A stretch of 64,000 nt of DNA from Peptococcaceae bacterium BRH_c4b (GTDB lineage Bacteria; Bacillota; Desulfotomaculia; Desulfotomaculales; Desulfocucumaceae), in the NCBI GenBank assembly GCA_000961595.1, contig LADO01000051.1, positions 50,658 to 114,657 of the forward strand, written 5' to 3'. The position numbers and the translations under genes are program-made. Under the pieces are notes generated by a model, which saw only the letters and a list, made by a program, of their open reading frames with translations, had not been told where the DNA came from and did no database searches. Below, in pieces: positions 26,082 to 36,048 of the stretch (position 1 is its first letter; each line of letters begins with the position of its first letter).

Positions 26082-26341
26082 TGTATACAGCAGTTGAAAT
26101 ACCTCCTTAACTTTACGCTATAGCTTTATTATTATAAAATTCAATACCCTGTATAACATGCGGATGGTGTCCGATGACAATATCTATTTAACAGAAAGGT
26201 GAAAAATCCTCCTGTGTAGCAATAAAGACACCACATCCGTTTTAGAACAGCTATAAAATTTATGCCCGTAAACATATTGATATTATTTATCATCTGAAAA
26301 AGCTATAATGATATACATAAAACTATATGAAAAGGTGTTGT

Positions 26342-27610
26342 ATGGAAAACAATAGCCCGGTTCCGGAAAGGGCCTACCTGATTGGCGTGGAACTTCCCGG
26401 TAAGAACGATTTGGATGCGCATGAGTCCATACAAGAGTTGGTGCGGCTGGTGGAAACGGCGGGAGGCATGGTGACTGGTTGGTCCCTGCAGAAAAGAAAC
26501 CGGCCGGGCGCAGCAACTTTTTTGGGCAAGGGCAAAATCGAGGAAATAAAAAGTGTACTATCGGACCTGGAAGTGGACCTGGTCATTTGTGATCGGGAGC
26601 TCTCCCCTGCCCAGGCCAGAAACCTGGGAGAAGCGCTTGATGCCAGAGTCATTGACCGGACTCAGTTGATACTGGATATTTTCGCCCAAAGGGCCCGGAC
26701 CCGGGAGGGTAAGCTCCAGGTAGAACTGGCCCAGCTAAATTATATGCTGCCCCGCCTCACCGGAATGGGTATACAGTTGTCCAGATTAGGTGGCGGTATA
26801 GGCACCAGAGGTCCCGGTGAAACAAAGCTGGAGGCGGACCGCAGAAGAATAAGAAAAAGAATATCCGACCTCCGGCATGAAATCGATGAGATAAAAAAGC
26901 ACCGCGCCCTACTGCGGAGCGGCAGAAAAAAAGTCCCCTTTCCTCTGATAGCCCTGGTGGGTTATACGAATGCGGGCAAATCCACCCTGCTTAATACCCT
27001 TACCGGATCCAAGGTGCTGGTGGAAGATAAGTTGTTCGCCACCCTGGACCCCACCATCCGTAAGGTGGTCCTGCCGGACAACCGAACCGTACTGGTTTCA
27101 GATACCGTAGGATTTATCAGCAACCTCCCGCATCACCTGGTGGCTGCCTTCAGGGCCACACTGGAAGAGGTTGTAGAGGCGGATTTACTGCTGCATGTGG
27201 CCGATGCCGGCCACCCGAATCTGGAAGCCCAGGTCAAGGCAGTGGATAAGGTTTTATCGTCACTGGATGCCCTTGCTAAACCTACCATTATGGTATACAA
27301 CAAGGCCGATCAGATTGATGCGAACTATCCTCTTGGCCAGCCCACGGATAAAGAAATGGTTTTAATAGCGGCCAAAACCGGTTTCAACATCGACGGTTTG
27401 CTACAAAAAATAGCTGAACACCTGTCCGGCAAAAAAATAATAAAAACCTTTTTCATTCCCCATAACAAATCTTCATTGCTCCCTCTAGTTCACGGAAACG
27501 GTAAAATACTGCGCCGGCAGCATTGCAGTGATGGCATGGAACTGGACGTGGAAATAGACGAGCTATGGGCGAATAGAATTAGCGCCCGTTTAAGCGGAAC
27601 AAATAGCTGA
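26342..27610 (+). CDS. hflX: GTPase HflX
   Basis: About 422 residues. An N-terminal HflX domain (to ~190) with the glycine-rich RLGGGIGTRGPGETKLE loop is followed by a coiled region and a G domain: G1 GYTNAGKST, G3 DTVGF and G4 NKAD. HflX binds ribosomes and GTP and rescues or splits stalled or hibernating ribosomes in the cytoplasm. Start ATG 26342 follows AAAAGGTG; the ATG at 26327 has no site. Intact. Confidence 0.93.
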   Translation: MENNSPVPERAYLIGVELPGKNDLDAHESIQELVRLVETAGGMVTGWSLQKRNRPGAATFLGKGKIEEIKSVLSDLEVDLVICDRELSPAQARNLGEALDARVIDRTQLILDIFAQRARTREGKLQVELAQLNYMLPRLTGMGIQLSRLGGGIGTRGPGETKLEADRRRIRKRISDLRHEIDEIKKHRALLRSGRKKVPFPLIALVGYTNAGKSTLLNTLTGSKVLVEDKLFATLDPTIRKVVLPDNRTVLVSDTVGFISNLPHHLVAAFRATLEEVVEADLLLHVADAGHPNLEAQVKAVDKVLSSLDALAKPTIMVYNKADQIDANYPLGQPTDKEMVLIAAKTGFNIDGLLQKIAEHLSGKKIIKTFFIPHNKSSLLPLVHGNGKILRRQHCSDGMELDVEIDELWANRISARLSGTNS

Positions 27611-27654
27611 ATGCAGTAACAAGCTCAAAGGTTACCTTCCTGTCACACCTGTCT

Positions 27655-27751
27655 CTATTTTAAAATACTGGCGGCAATGACCATGCGCTGTACCTCGCTG
27701 GTGCCCTCATATATCTCTGTAATTTTGGCGTCACGCATCATGCGTTCTACC
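27655..27751 (-). pseudogene. Acyl-CoA dehydrogenase C-terminal fragment (duplicate of 46566-46660)
   Basis: Encodes [20 protein letters not shown] and the terminal MVIAASILK followed by a stop, almost identical in DNA to the 3' end of the truncated gene at 46566-46814, including ~14 bases beyond the stop. Upstream of the arginine the similarity stops abruptly at 27751. Only ~32 codons remain. Confidence 0.8.
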
Positions 27752-27874
27752 TTGCATTTCATAACTTATAATCTTTGACCTTAAAGGCCATCGCTTTGTT
27801 ATTTAATACCACTTTTTACCAATACATATCTGACAAGACAAGAAGTACCGTCCCCACCTGTCTCTTGTCTCTAC

Positions 27875-28147
27875 GTTCAGGATAACGACCTGGTTGTTGA
27901 TGGAGCTATGACAGACCCCAAAGGAGACCGTTCTTTACGCCCAGTGAACAGGCAGACCCGGACCTTTACCTGCGTGTGTAAGGGAATCCTCTGATGGGAT
28001 TGCGTTCGCAAGGCCAATGTTCATTAAACCGAGGCTATTAATTCTCATGAAATCTGTGTCATGCCCACCATGGCCATGACCGAGGCGGACAAAGACTGTG
28101 CGGTTTCATTTGCTGTGCCAAGCGATGTTCCCGGTTTCTTTTATATA
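27875..28147 (+). pseudogene. Decayed 4-hydroxybutyryl-CoA dehydratase/vinylacetyl-CoA isomerase fragment
   Basis: The frame starts VQDNDLVVDGAMTDPKGDRS and, after two or more small shifts and stops (DPDLYLRV is in another frame), resumes NSHEICVMPTMAMTEADKDC then AVSFAVPSD. These are landmark segments of the AbfD/4-hydroxyphenylacetate-hydroxylase-like flavin/Fe-S family that converts 4-hydroxybutyryl-CoA to crotonyl-CoA. About 90 codons of an expected ~490 remain. It is on the opposite strand to its neighbours. Clearly non-functional. Confidence 0.7.
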
Positions 28148-28227
28148 ATTATTATCCCCCTTCTGAAACTTCACTTTATAAGGTAAAACCATTTGATGCT
28201 TTACCTTAAAAAGTGAATAGTCCTGTC

Positions 28228-29187
28228 TTAGTCCGAAAGCAGATTTTTGGCAATAACGACTCGCTGAATTTGGTTGGTACCTTCATAAATCTGCGTAATC
28301 TTAGCATCACGCATCATTCTTTCTAGCGGGTATTCCTTCATATAACCGTAACCGCCCAGCACTTGTACGGCATCCACCGTCACCTGCATGGCCACATCAG
28401 ATGCAAACAGCTTGCACATTGAGGAAAAACGGCTGACCTCGCTGGCGGAAACATTGTTTCTGCCAGCGTTTTCGATCATATGAGCAGCTTTATATACCAA
28501 CTGCCTTGCCGCTTCTACCTTGGTGCACATGTCTGCCAGCATAAATTGAATACCCTGGAATGTGGCGATGGGTTTGCCAAATTGAACCCTTTCCTTGGCA
28601 TAGTTAACCGCATAATCCAAAGCCCCCTGGGCAATACCCACAGCCTGAGCGCCGATGACCGGACGGGTGCAGTCAAGGGTCATCATGGCAATTTTAAAGC
28701 CATGACCTTCTTTTCCCATTAAATTTTCTGCAGGTACGGGACAATTATCTAAAATCACTTCTGTGGTTTCCGAACCCCTTATCCCCATTTTGTGTTCCTT
28801 TTTGCCAATGGTTATGCCGGGATAGTTCTTTTCTAGGATGAAAACACTGAGACCCTTTAACCCTGCCTTCGGTTCGGTGGTTGCAAATACCGTAAATACA
28901 TCAGCTATACTGCCGTTGGTAATAAAACATTTCTGCCCCGACAAAATATACTTGTCACCTTCCCGGACAGCCCTGGTCTTCATACTGCCGGCATCTGAGC
29001 CTGCATTGGGTTCGGTGAGGGCAAATGCGGCAATTTGGTCCCCATCCGCTATGCCCGGCAGGTATTTTTGCTTCTGCTCTTCTGATCCCCCAATTAGGAT
29101 AGGCATCATGCCCACCAATTCCTGAGCAGCCACAATTAAGGAAGCGGCTGCTGATACTTTGGCAATTTCCTCCACGATTAATATCAC
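28228..29187 (-). pseudogene. Acyl-CoA dehydrogenase, 5'-truncated
   Basis: 319 residues of a family normally ~380 long. Present are the FAD/substrate domain (AFALTEPNAGSDAGSMKTRA), KCFITNGSIADVF and the C-terminal QVLGGYGYMKEYPLERMMRD with the final IYEGTNQIQR. The frame continues upstream as GIPEEYGGTGAGLPSV to about 29229, where homology ends exactly at the stop of the TPP-enzyme gene. The first ~60 codons and the natural start are missing. A GTG at 29187 could start translation but would lack the first helices. Probably inactive; a partial protein cannot be excluded. Confidence 0.75.
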
Positions 29188-29233
29188 GGACGGCAGGCCG
29201 GCTCCCGTGCCGCCATACTCCTCAGGTATCCCT

Positions 29234-31297
29234 TTATCTTTGTTTTTCTTCTTCAGTTAGAGGCTCCCAGGAATCATGCATTGTCATCGGCGGCAGATCA
29301 ACAAGCCCGTCAAATTTGCCGGGTTTACCCCAGATAGCCCTTCGTGCCCGCTTACCCCGCGGCGGAAGATCGCACCATGGCAGGTGAGCAAACATCAGGC
29401 AATAGACCGGCCCGCACATATTAACATTAATAAGATCAGTATCCATCACACAGTGCAATACAGCCGGTTGTCCGCTTTCTGCAGCTTTAAAACAACGATC
29501 CAGGGCGGCGGTAAAGTTTTCGTGTTTGTCCACTATTTCGCCGTAACAATTCAGATCACGGGCGATATTATCATATCTCAACCTGGGCTGGCGCTCACCC
29601 GCCAGTCCGCCGTATTCCTGCTTCATGCCCAACCACTCTACACCGGTACGATCTTGTTCACCTAAATTATCCCAATTCGGTCCGTACCAGTGATACTTCA
29701 TACCTGCTATCCAGCCGTTATTTTCTGTCACCAGGAAAACAATGGGAAGCTTATAGCGGGCAGCGGTGTCAATCTCCATCCCGGCATTGCACATCCCGGA
29801 GTCGCCCATCAGCGCCAGAACAGGAGTTTTATCACCCTTTTCCAACTGGGCAAAGGCGGCGCCCATAGCCATGCCCACGCCATGGCCGACACCGGCCTGT
29901 TCTGATGAACTTAAAATTTGTGCCGGACGCACAGCCTTGAGATAAGGCATTACAAAATCCGACATAGTATAGCCGTCAATCATTATGCGAACTTTGCTCT
30001 CATATTTCTCCTCAAGGTAGTCAGTTATGGCCTGGGAAAGATATCCATAATGCATGCAATTTTCATTTTTGTATTTGGGGTGCTCAAATCCGTAGTACAT
30101 GGCTTTGTCACGGCGCCGTTTTTCAGCAGCAACCCGGGCCTGTTGTATCTTTTCAATCCATGCGTCCCGTCCGGGCGGTGGCTGCAGATTGTTCGCTTTA
30201 ATATAATCAATCATTTGCCGGGCAACCACCCTGGGATTTCCAATTATGGCCGTGTTGGTGGTAAGGTAGGTCCAAATCTGGTCGGCGGATTCACTTACCT
30301 GTATGGTTTCCGGCCAGCCACCGCCAAAACCGTCAAAGAAGCCAACCTTGACGCCCATGGGCATAATTATATCTATTTCATTACGGAACGGGGGAAGTCC
30401 GCGGTAATAATAATCGTGTTTTTCAGAAACCACAGCCCGGCCGAGACGCCTGGTGGTAAATGGTATTTTAGCCAGGTTTACCAGTTCAGTGAGTTCTTCG
30501 GTAGCATTGGCCCAGCCGGCGCCGTCGCCTAAGATCATGAACGGTTTATCAACCTCATATAAACGCTTGACAGCCTGGGCTATATCATCTGGATCCCCGC
30601 CGCAGCTCAGGGGTTTGTTGGTGTTATCCCCACGCCATTGGGGAATCCATGTAGCATGATCACCCCAGAGACCCCACCACACCTTATCTTTGACATCATC
30701 TTGCGTAAACAGGCAGCTTATTCCCAATTCCATGATTACCGGTCCTTTGGGGAAGGACTGACAATCTTTAAAGGCCCTGGTTAAGAATTGTTTAATAGTA
30801 TGGGGATAAACCACACGCTGGGCCCACTTGGAAATACTGCCCATTAGTTCAGTGGCATAACTCTCTTGTATGGTGTTGTATAGTTTGTCGTGTTCAATTT
30901 CGTGACCGCCGCACAAAAAAATAACCGGCGAGTTGCTGAGATGAGCCTGTTGAATGGCGCTAACTGCGTTACCAACGCCCGGGCCTACTGTGACGTAACA
31001 CACTGCCGGCTTGCCTGAAACCTGAGCATAAGCCTCCCCACAATAAACGGCATTTTGTTCATGCAGGAAAGTAACATTTTTGATACCAATACGGCTAATG
31101 GCATCAACAAAATTCCAGATATGGCCGCCAAACACACCAAAAGCTATAGTTACATCGTGTTCTTTAAGGGCTTCTGCAACATACATACCAGCATATGGGT
31201 ATAATTCCCTTGTTCCAAGCTTGTAATCTAATTTTGCTTGTGCTTCTTTGTCAAATTCGATTCCTAACTTAGTCTCAAATTCGCCTATATTGCTCAT
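29234..31297 (-). CDS. Thiamine-diphosphate-dependent enzyme (2-hydroxyacyl-CoA lyase/acetolactate synthase-like), 687 residues
   Basis: The N-terminal Pyr domain has the catalytic-Glu motif FLHEQNAVYCGEAYAQVSG and VTVGPGVGNAVSAI (about 75-115). The central domain includes LGDGAGWANA. The C-terminal PP domain has GDSGMCNAGMEID...ENN (about 500-530), the ThDP/Mg site. It is ~100 residues longer than usual; the extra length lies after residue 600 and in the linker. Such enzymes make or cleave C-C bonds next to a carbonyl (acetolactate, 2-hydroxyacyl-CoA/formyl-CoA, cyclohexanedione). The DUF35 gene precedes it and a truncated acyl-CoA dehydrogenase follows. A role in ketone or hydroxyacyl-CoA metabolism with the B12 mutase at 40-42 kb is inference. 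Confidence 0.8.
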   Translation of the reverse strand: MSNIGEFETKLGIEFDKEAQAKLDYKLGTRELYPYAGMYVAEALKEHDVTIAFGVFGGHIWNFVDAISRIGIKNVTFLHEQNAVYCGEAYAQVSGKPAVCYVTVGPGVGNAVSAIQQAHLSNSPVIFLCGGHEIEHDKLYNTIQESYATELMGSISKWAQRVVYPHTIKQFLTRAFKDCQSFPKGPVIMELGISCLFTQDDVKDKVWWGLWGDHATWIPQWRGDNTNKPLSCGGDPDDIAQAVKRLYEVDKPFMILGDGAGWANATEELTELVNLAKIPFTTRRLGRAVVSEKHDYYYRGLPPFRNEIDIIMPMGVKVGFFDGFGGGWPETIQVSESADQIWTYLTTNTAIIGNPRVVARQMIDYIKANNLQPPPGRDAWIEKIQQARVAAEKRRRDKAMYYGFEHPKYKNENCMHYGYLSQAITDYLEEKYESKVRIMIDGYTMSDFVMPYLKAVRPAQILSSSEQAGVGHGVGMAMGAAFAQLEKGDKTPVLALMGDSGMCNAGMEIDTAARYKLPIVFLVTENNGWIAGMKYHWYGPNWDNLGEQDRTGVEWLGMKQEYGGLAGERQPRLRYDNIARDLNCYGEIVDKHENFTAALDRCFKAAESGQPAVLHCVMDTDLINVNMCGPVYCLMFAHLPWCDLPPRGKRARRAIWGKPGKFDGLVDLPPMTMHDSWEPLTEEEKQR

Positions 31298-31758
31298 TAG
31301 TACCTCTACCTCCAGTATATTCTAGTACTTTACCGCAACACCCCTCGACCTTGGCCATCTCCGCAATCAAACGGATACCATGTTGTGACTAAGTATAACG
31401 TTAAATTAAACAAATTTTTCTAATGTTTTGAATTTTACAATATTTTTATTTAGGTAGGTTGCAGCAATAATTTCTCTTTTAGGTGATTTAGTTGGTCAAC
31501 CATTTAGCGGACTGGATTCTGAAGTTTCCCTCTGTTATACTAATAAAGATAGTTTTACCCGGCTATTTTGCCGATGGGCAGCAAGTATATTTGGCAATGG
31601 CAACACCTGCTATACAGGTGTCAAGGTTTAAACCATCTTGACTCCTGGTATAAGGATTGTTTGGCCGCTTCTTTATACCAGGTTTTTTTCACCCCCCTGC
31701 ATTGCTGTTGCTATATGTTGTTATCTTTACCGTCTTTTTACTTCCCCCTTTCTATGTA
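31298..31758. other. Gap of ~460 bases upstream of the TPP-enzyme gene
   Basis: No gene. A hairpin ACACCTG/CAGGTGT sits at 31603-31621 without a T-run; it could be an operator or a weak terminator for the DUF35 gene. I could not find a -24/-12 promoter here. Confidence 0.4.
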
Positions 31759-32103
31759 CTACTTATTAACCCGGGGAGTTATCACAAAGCAATAAGCACG
31801 CTCATCAATTCCTGTGAAAGTAACATCAGAGCCCACCTTTAACTTATTTTCTCCCCCAGGTAAAATCCTGGCAACTATTCTATATATGGACTGGTTGTAG
31901 TCCAGCTCAACTATGGCAATAGTATATGGGACCTGATCCCGGAACTCCTCGGTGGGCACGTGAATAACGGTATACGAGTATATACGCCCCCTGCCTGGTA
32001 TGTTTACCTCTTCAAAGACAGTTCCACCACAGTCGTTACATATGTATTTCGGATTAATAAACAAGCGCTGACACTGGCTGCAACGCTGGGCCGTTATTTG
32101 CAT
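31759..32103 (-). CDS. DUF35 zinc-ribbon/OB-fold acyl-CoA-associated protein
   Basis: A 114-residue protein. The N-terminal rubredoxin-like ribbon CSQCQRLFINPKYICNDC is followed by an OB-fold (GRGRIYSYTVIHVPTEEFRD, PYTIAIVELD). In known systems these proteins pair with thiolases or HMG-CoA-synthase-like enzymes (for example BbsA with BbsB) and hold the acyl-CoA. Here no thiolase is next to it; the downstream gene on the same strand is the TPP enzyme. Slightly short (usual ~130) but complete. Confidence 0.8.
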   Translation of the reverse strand: MQITAQRCSQCQRLFINPKYICNDCGGTVFEEVNIPGRGRIYSYTVIHVPTEEFRDQVPYTIAIVELDYNQSIYRIVARILPGGENKLKVGSDVTFTGIDERAYCFVITPRVNK

Positions 32104-32939
32104 ACTAAATCGTCCTTCCTCTTTAATATGGAAACGGCGGAAATCTGTGATGTAGCCCCGTGATAATGAGAAAAATAATAAGCAAACATTTTTTTTTGTA
32201 TTCTCACATCTTGGATCTTAACATATAATTACTCTTTATATATAATAGTACCCACAAAGAATTGCCAGGTAAATAGAAATGTTACTCTTTTTTGATTCAG
32301 AATAAAATTTTGCAAAATCGGTACCAATGCTTAATGGTAGATTTTAGACAAATATTAGATAATTATATAAACTAACTATGAATCAGTTATAGCATTATTA
32401 TTGCAATTTAACACTGGGCAAATTCCTTCTTCCATTCGAACTGTGCATTATTTTTCGCTATATTATGTGAATTACATTTCGCAGTTTTATGATTCACCCA
32501 ATTGGATAAATTCCAGAGAAGGTGCAAAATGTCCAAATTTCTTTTGTTAAAACAAACCCAAACAGCATTTGCATAATGACTTTCTTTGCATAATGAATAG
32601 AGAATTATCCGAAGTCAAGCACATAAAAAAAGCCCTCGAGGAGAACGAGAGCTGACTTTTGTTAATTGGACGAAACTGCGGCCGGTTAGCCACTATGGGG
32701 AAATAAAAATTTCCACTCTATTTATTTCAACTGATTTATTAGAAACAATGTTGCCAAAGTACAAAACAAGTACCAAAACAAATAAAAACATAATATATTA
32801 GAAACAACTCCCCCCTCCCCAATAAAGTGGCATTTAAAAAACATTATGCGGTTACTGCCTTTTCTGGCGAAGCTCTACTAAGAAGACCAACGCCACAACA
32901 AGGACAGATTGTAAAATCTTTATCAGTTAGTTTCAAGCT
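32104..32939. other. Gap of ~835 bases
   Basis: Strongly AT-rich non-coding DNA. Near 32860-32935 a minus-strand frame without a start reads TDKDFTICPCCGVGLLSRAS, perhaps the end of a lost zinc protein. A weak stem AGCCCTCG/CGAGAGCT lies near 32631-32653. No promoter is clear enough to call. Confidence 0.4.
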
Positions 32940-33560
32940 TTAAGTTCTGTAATTTATTAGTTTGCACATACTTTCACCCAGTTTCTTACAGGCCTGCATG
33001 GCAATCTCATCCTCTTCCACACTTTTATACCAAACGATCTGTCCATCTTTGAAACCAGCCTGCAGTGTGCCAATTACTCCGGGGAAACTTATTGGGCTAT
33101 CATTGTCCCTGGCTTTCGCTATTTGCAGATTATTGGCCACAAGGAAGTTTTGCAGAATATGTAATGCCACGTCCTGACCACCGTTGCGCAAGCCGGCAAT
33201 GGTTACTGCTGCACCTATCTTTCCAGCCAGCAGACTTTTTGATATATACATCCATCTAGTGCGATCCATGAAATTTTTCATTAAGGCAGTAACATTGCTG
33301 AAGTACACAGGCGAACCTAAAATGATGCCATCTGCTTCTAATAGTTTTTCTGCAATAATTGTCATATCATCATCAGCAATGGAGCACTGGGATTTTCCAA
33401 GGCATTTATTGCAAGAAGTACAGTATTTAATACTAAAATCAGTTAATTCCAATAATTCTGTGGATGCTCCATACAGGCCTGCTTCATCTAGGACCGCCCG
33501 CAGTAGGACAGCTGTATTCTTTCCTTTTCTATGACTGCCATTAATAGCAATTATTTTCAA
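32940..33560 (-). CDS. Iron-sulfur flavoprotein / NADPH-dependent FMN reductase family
   Basis: 206 residues. It has a flavodoxin-like FMN fold with NGSHRKGKNTAVLL at the N-terminus. The compact cysteine motif CTSCNKCLGKSQC (about residues 49-61) is the 4Fe-4S site of archaeal and clostridial iron-sulfur flavoproteins. GSPVYFSNVTALMKNFMDRT is the flavin-contact loop. It transfers electrons in anaerobes, in some cases reducing O2 or H2O2 or quinones. Single-gene unit before the SDR pair. Confidence 0.83.
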   Translation of the reverse strand: MKIIAINGSHRKGKNTAVLLRAVLDEAGLYGASTELLELTDFSIKYCTSCNKCLGKSQCSIADDDMTIIAEKLLEADGIILGSPVYFSNVTALMKNFMDRTRWMYISKSLLAGKIGAAVTIAGLRNGGQDVALHILQNFLVANNLQIAKARDNDSPISFPGVIGTLQAGFKDGQIVWYKSVEEDEIAMQACKKLGESMCKLINYRT

Positions 33561-33602
33561 TATGAACCCTCCCTGGTAATATATAGTATTAATATAAATA
33601 AA

Positions 33603-33640
33603 TGAATATCAAGTTGCCTCAGCCCACCGTTTACAAACAG
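33603..33640 (-). pseudogene. Relict 3' end of an AMP-forming ligase-like gene, copy 1
   Basis: Minus-strand reading FVNGGLRQLDIH matches the end of the longer relict at 35561-35640 (FVNDELRQLDIQ). About 33 of 38 bases agree. Nothing else of the gene remains. Confidence 0.35.
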
Positions 33641-33750
33641 TTAATCAAGGTGTATCGGCAATAAACACGTCTTCCCGGCATAAACGATTTGGCTAGCCAC
33701 CAAAAGCACGGTCCTATAATAAACAAAAAAGTTCCCAGAGTTTAATTTTT

Positions 33751-34595
33751 TTAGTGTTGTTCCTGCCCACCGGATACATTTATAGCCTGGCAGGTTATCG
33801 TGCCCGCAGCCGGAGATGCAAGAAAAACGCATAAACTGGCAATATCTTTTTGGGTGGAAAGCCTTCCAATTGGCACGTATGTATTTATAAACTGTGTAGT
33901 CTGTTCCTCTAAGGTAATTCCACTTGCTTTTGCGTACCCGTCCAAAAAGGCGTCACCAATGTCGGTTTTTACAGGTCCCGGACATACCGCGTTCACAGTA
34001 ATGTTGAAAGGACCCCACTCCCTCCCCATAACATAGGTGAGTCCTATAATCGCAAATTTTGCCGCTGTATAAGCTCCTAAGAGAGGCCAGCCAGTTTTGC
34101 CGGCTGCAGAAGAAAAGTTGATAATTCTACCACCTTCCCCTCTTTGAATCATGTGAGCAGCTACCGCTTTAGAGCAGAGAAAAGTTCCCTTGGCCATTAT
34201 ATCCAAATGTTTATCCCATGTAACCTCATCTGTTTCTAAAATTGGGACAACCTTAACAAAACCCGCGTTATTCACTAAAATATCAATTTTTCCAAACTTA
34301 TCTAATGTTTGCCTAACCAATTCCTGGATATCATCATTATTTGTTACATCTGCTTTAACTGCTTCAAGGATTCCCTTCCAAGAGCCCTGATTTCATCAGC
34401 AAGTTTGTTTAAACCTTCCCAAGAACCTATTTTTAATTCGGGAAATTTTTCGTCATCCTGGCATAGGTCGCTTATTACTACATTTGCTCCCATTTTTGCA
34501 AGTTCCAAAGCAGTTGCCCTTCCAAAGCCGCGTTCCAATCCAGCACCCGTAATTATAGCAATTTTCCCCTCTAGATTCATTAAAGATACCTCCAA
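33751..34595 (-). pseudogene. Short-chain dehydrogenase/reductase, frameshifted
   Basis: The first frame (from 34595) has the Rossmann start GKIAIITGAGLERGFGRATA. It shifts after RALGRES at about 34370 and continues as EAVKADVTNNDDIQEL in the second frame. That frame carries IDILVNNAG, the catalytic Ser and YTAAK (Tyr/Lys), and VNAVCPGPVKT. Together ~280 residues, the normal size. A single-base change would restore it, so it is either a recent pseudogene or a sequencing error. It lies 29 bases downstream of the intact paralogue at 34625-35464. Confidence 0.75.
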
Positions 34596-34624
34596 ATAAT
34601 ATATTAGATTTAACAGATAACCAG

Positions 34625-35464
34625 CTAAATAGTTATTCCTCCGCCGTCAACCACAATGCTCTGTCCATTAATATAACTGGCCTCTGGCATACAAAGCAAC
34701 TCTACCGCACCAGCAATTTCCTCTACTGTTCCCAACCTGCCAGCTGGGGTCCAGCCTTTTAACGATTCTATTAATTGTTCTTCGGTAATATTTAACAACT
34801 TGGGATACACTTCCATGGCCCCGCCCTTAAGATGCAGCAGATGAGTATCGACCCATCCGGGGCAAATAGCATTTACTGTAATGCCGTTGGTTATTAACTC
34901 GGCACCCATGGTTCTGGTTATACCAACAAGTGCATGTTTAGCTGCTACATATGCTCCTGCAAAAGCTAACTGCACTTTACCAGCTACAGAAGCAATATTT
35001 ATAATTCTACCCCTAGTTCCCTGCTTAATCATAATTTTTGCTGCTTCTTTTGAGCAAAGCCATGCCCCCTTAGCCATTACATCCATACTTATGTTCCATG
35101 CGGATTCATCCAGGTCTACCATGGGCCCTAGCCCAACAACTACCCCAGCGTTATTGACAAGTATGTCAATTCTACCAAACTTCTCCAGCACTTGATTAAA
35201 CATATTTTTAACTTCGTCACTGTTTCTGACGTCAGCGTTAACCGTAATGGCTTTTCTTCCTAACTTTCTGATTTCTTCAGCCGCCATTTCGAGCTCTTCT
35301 TGCTTGGCCAAATCGCTGTAGGTGCCGGTAAAGTCATTAACTACAATATCCGCTCCTTGCCTTGCCAATCTAAGGCATATTTCTGCTCCAAACCCTCTTC
35401 GTCTTCCCTCACTGCCAACTCTTCCTGCTCCAGTAACTAGTGCAACTTTTCCTTGCAGTTTCAT
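34625..35464 (-). CDS. Short-chain dehydrogenase/reductase
   Basis: 279 residues. Rossmann motif with an elongated loop (VTGAGRVGSEGRRRGFG), IDILVNNAGVVVG, catalytic Ser in INIASVAGK, YVAAK (Tyr and Lys) and the C-terminal INGQSIVVDGG. It likely oxidises or reduces a hydroxyacyl-CoA or alcohol with NAD(P). The unusual loop is shared in part with the adjacent frameshifted SDR, so they are a tandem duplicate. The substrate is unknown; the neighbourhood suggests hydroxyacyl-CoA. Confidence 0.85.
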   Translation of the reverse strand: MKLQGKVALVTGAGRVGSEGRRRGFGAEICLRLARQGADIVVNDFTGTYSDLAKQEELEMAAEEIRKLGRKAITVNADVRNSDEVKNMFNQVLEKFGRIDILVNNAGVVVGLGPMVDLDESAWNISMDVMAKGAWLCSKEAAKIMIKQGTRGRIINIASVAGKVQLAFAGAYVAAKHALVGITRTMGAELITNGITVNAICPGWVDTHLLHLKGGAMEVYPKLLNITEEQLIESLKGWTPAGRLGTVEEIAGAVELLCMPEASYINGQSIVVDGGGITI

Positions 35465-36048
35465 TAGTAAAATCTCCTTTACTTTTTATATTTTATTAAC
35501 GCTTTAATAACACATAAAAAGATACAGGCTAGGCCTTTTAGCTGTTTTAATTAATTTTATTGAATATCAAGTTGCCTAAGCTCATCGTTTACAAACTTAC
35601 CAAGCTTACCATGAGCATTTTTTTCAAATACGTTGGCCCAACAGTTTTAAAACATACCTGGTAAGACCATACCTAATACTTTTCACCTCCCAAAGTGTGA
35701 TCTTGAAGTAACTTAATTGTTGAAATATTCATAAAAATATATGCAATAATGCTACCAAATGTAGGTAAGCCCTTCATATCACCAGAAAGAAAAAATAATA
35801 ATCTTTATATTGTGTGATCCGTAGGTCAAAAATTTTTTCTGATGATTGTTTTGCAGGTTTTTGGATGTGTTTTTAAATAGCTTAAGACCGCAAAAAAAAG
35901 CCTGCATCTTGCGTTGATGGTAGATGTAGGCTGAGCACAGCATTTCAATTCCCGAAGAAAGAGTAGTAAAAGTCAGTAATTGGCAAGCTATTACCGTAAA
36001 AGAGTGTGAGTAGTAAATTTGCAAGATTATTGTAGCTATGCATGATGC
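35465..36048. other. Gap of ~585 bases
   Basis: Contains the ligase-like relict at 35561-35640. A stem around GCCTGCATCT/AGATGTAGGC at 35900-35932 precedes an A-rich stretch (possible minus-strand terminator of the larC fragment). The rest is AT-rich with no gene. Confidence 0.45.
35561..35640 (-). pseudogene. Relict 3' end of an AMP-forming acyl-CoA ligase-like gene, copy 2
   Basis: Minus-strand reading ANVFEKNAHGKLGKFVNDEL, then RQLDIQ and stop. The K-x3-GKL-x-K pattern resembles the catalytic-lysine C-terminus of acyl-CoA ligases (usual form K-x3-GK). Only ~26 codons remain. Confidence 0.35.

Noticed and set aside
29918..30532. 204-codon frame opposite the ThDP-enzyme gene
   Set aside because: Shadow of a strongly conserved gene on the other strand.
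31603..31621. Terminator upstream of the ThDP-enzyme gene
   Set aside because: Good stem but no T-run on either strand.
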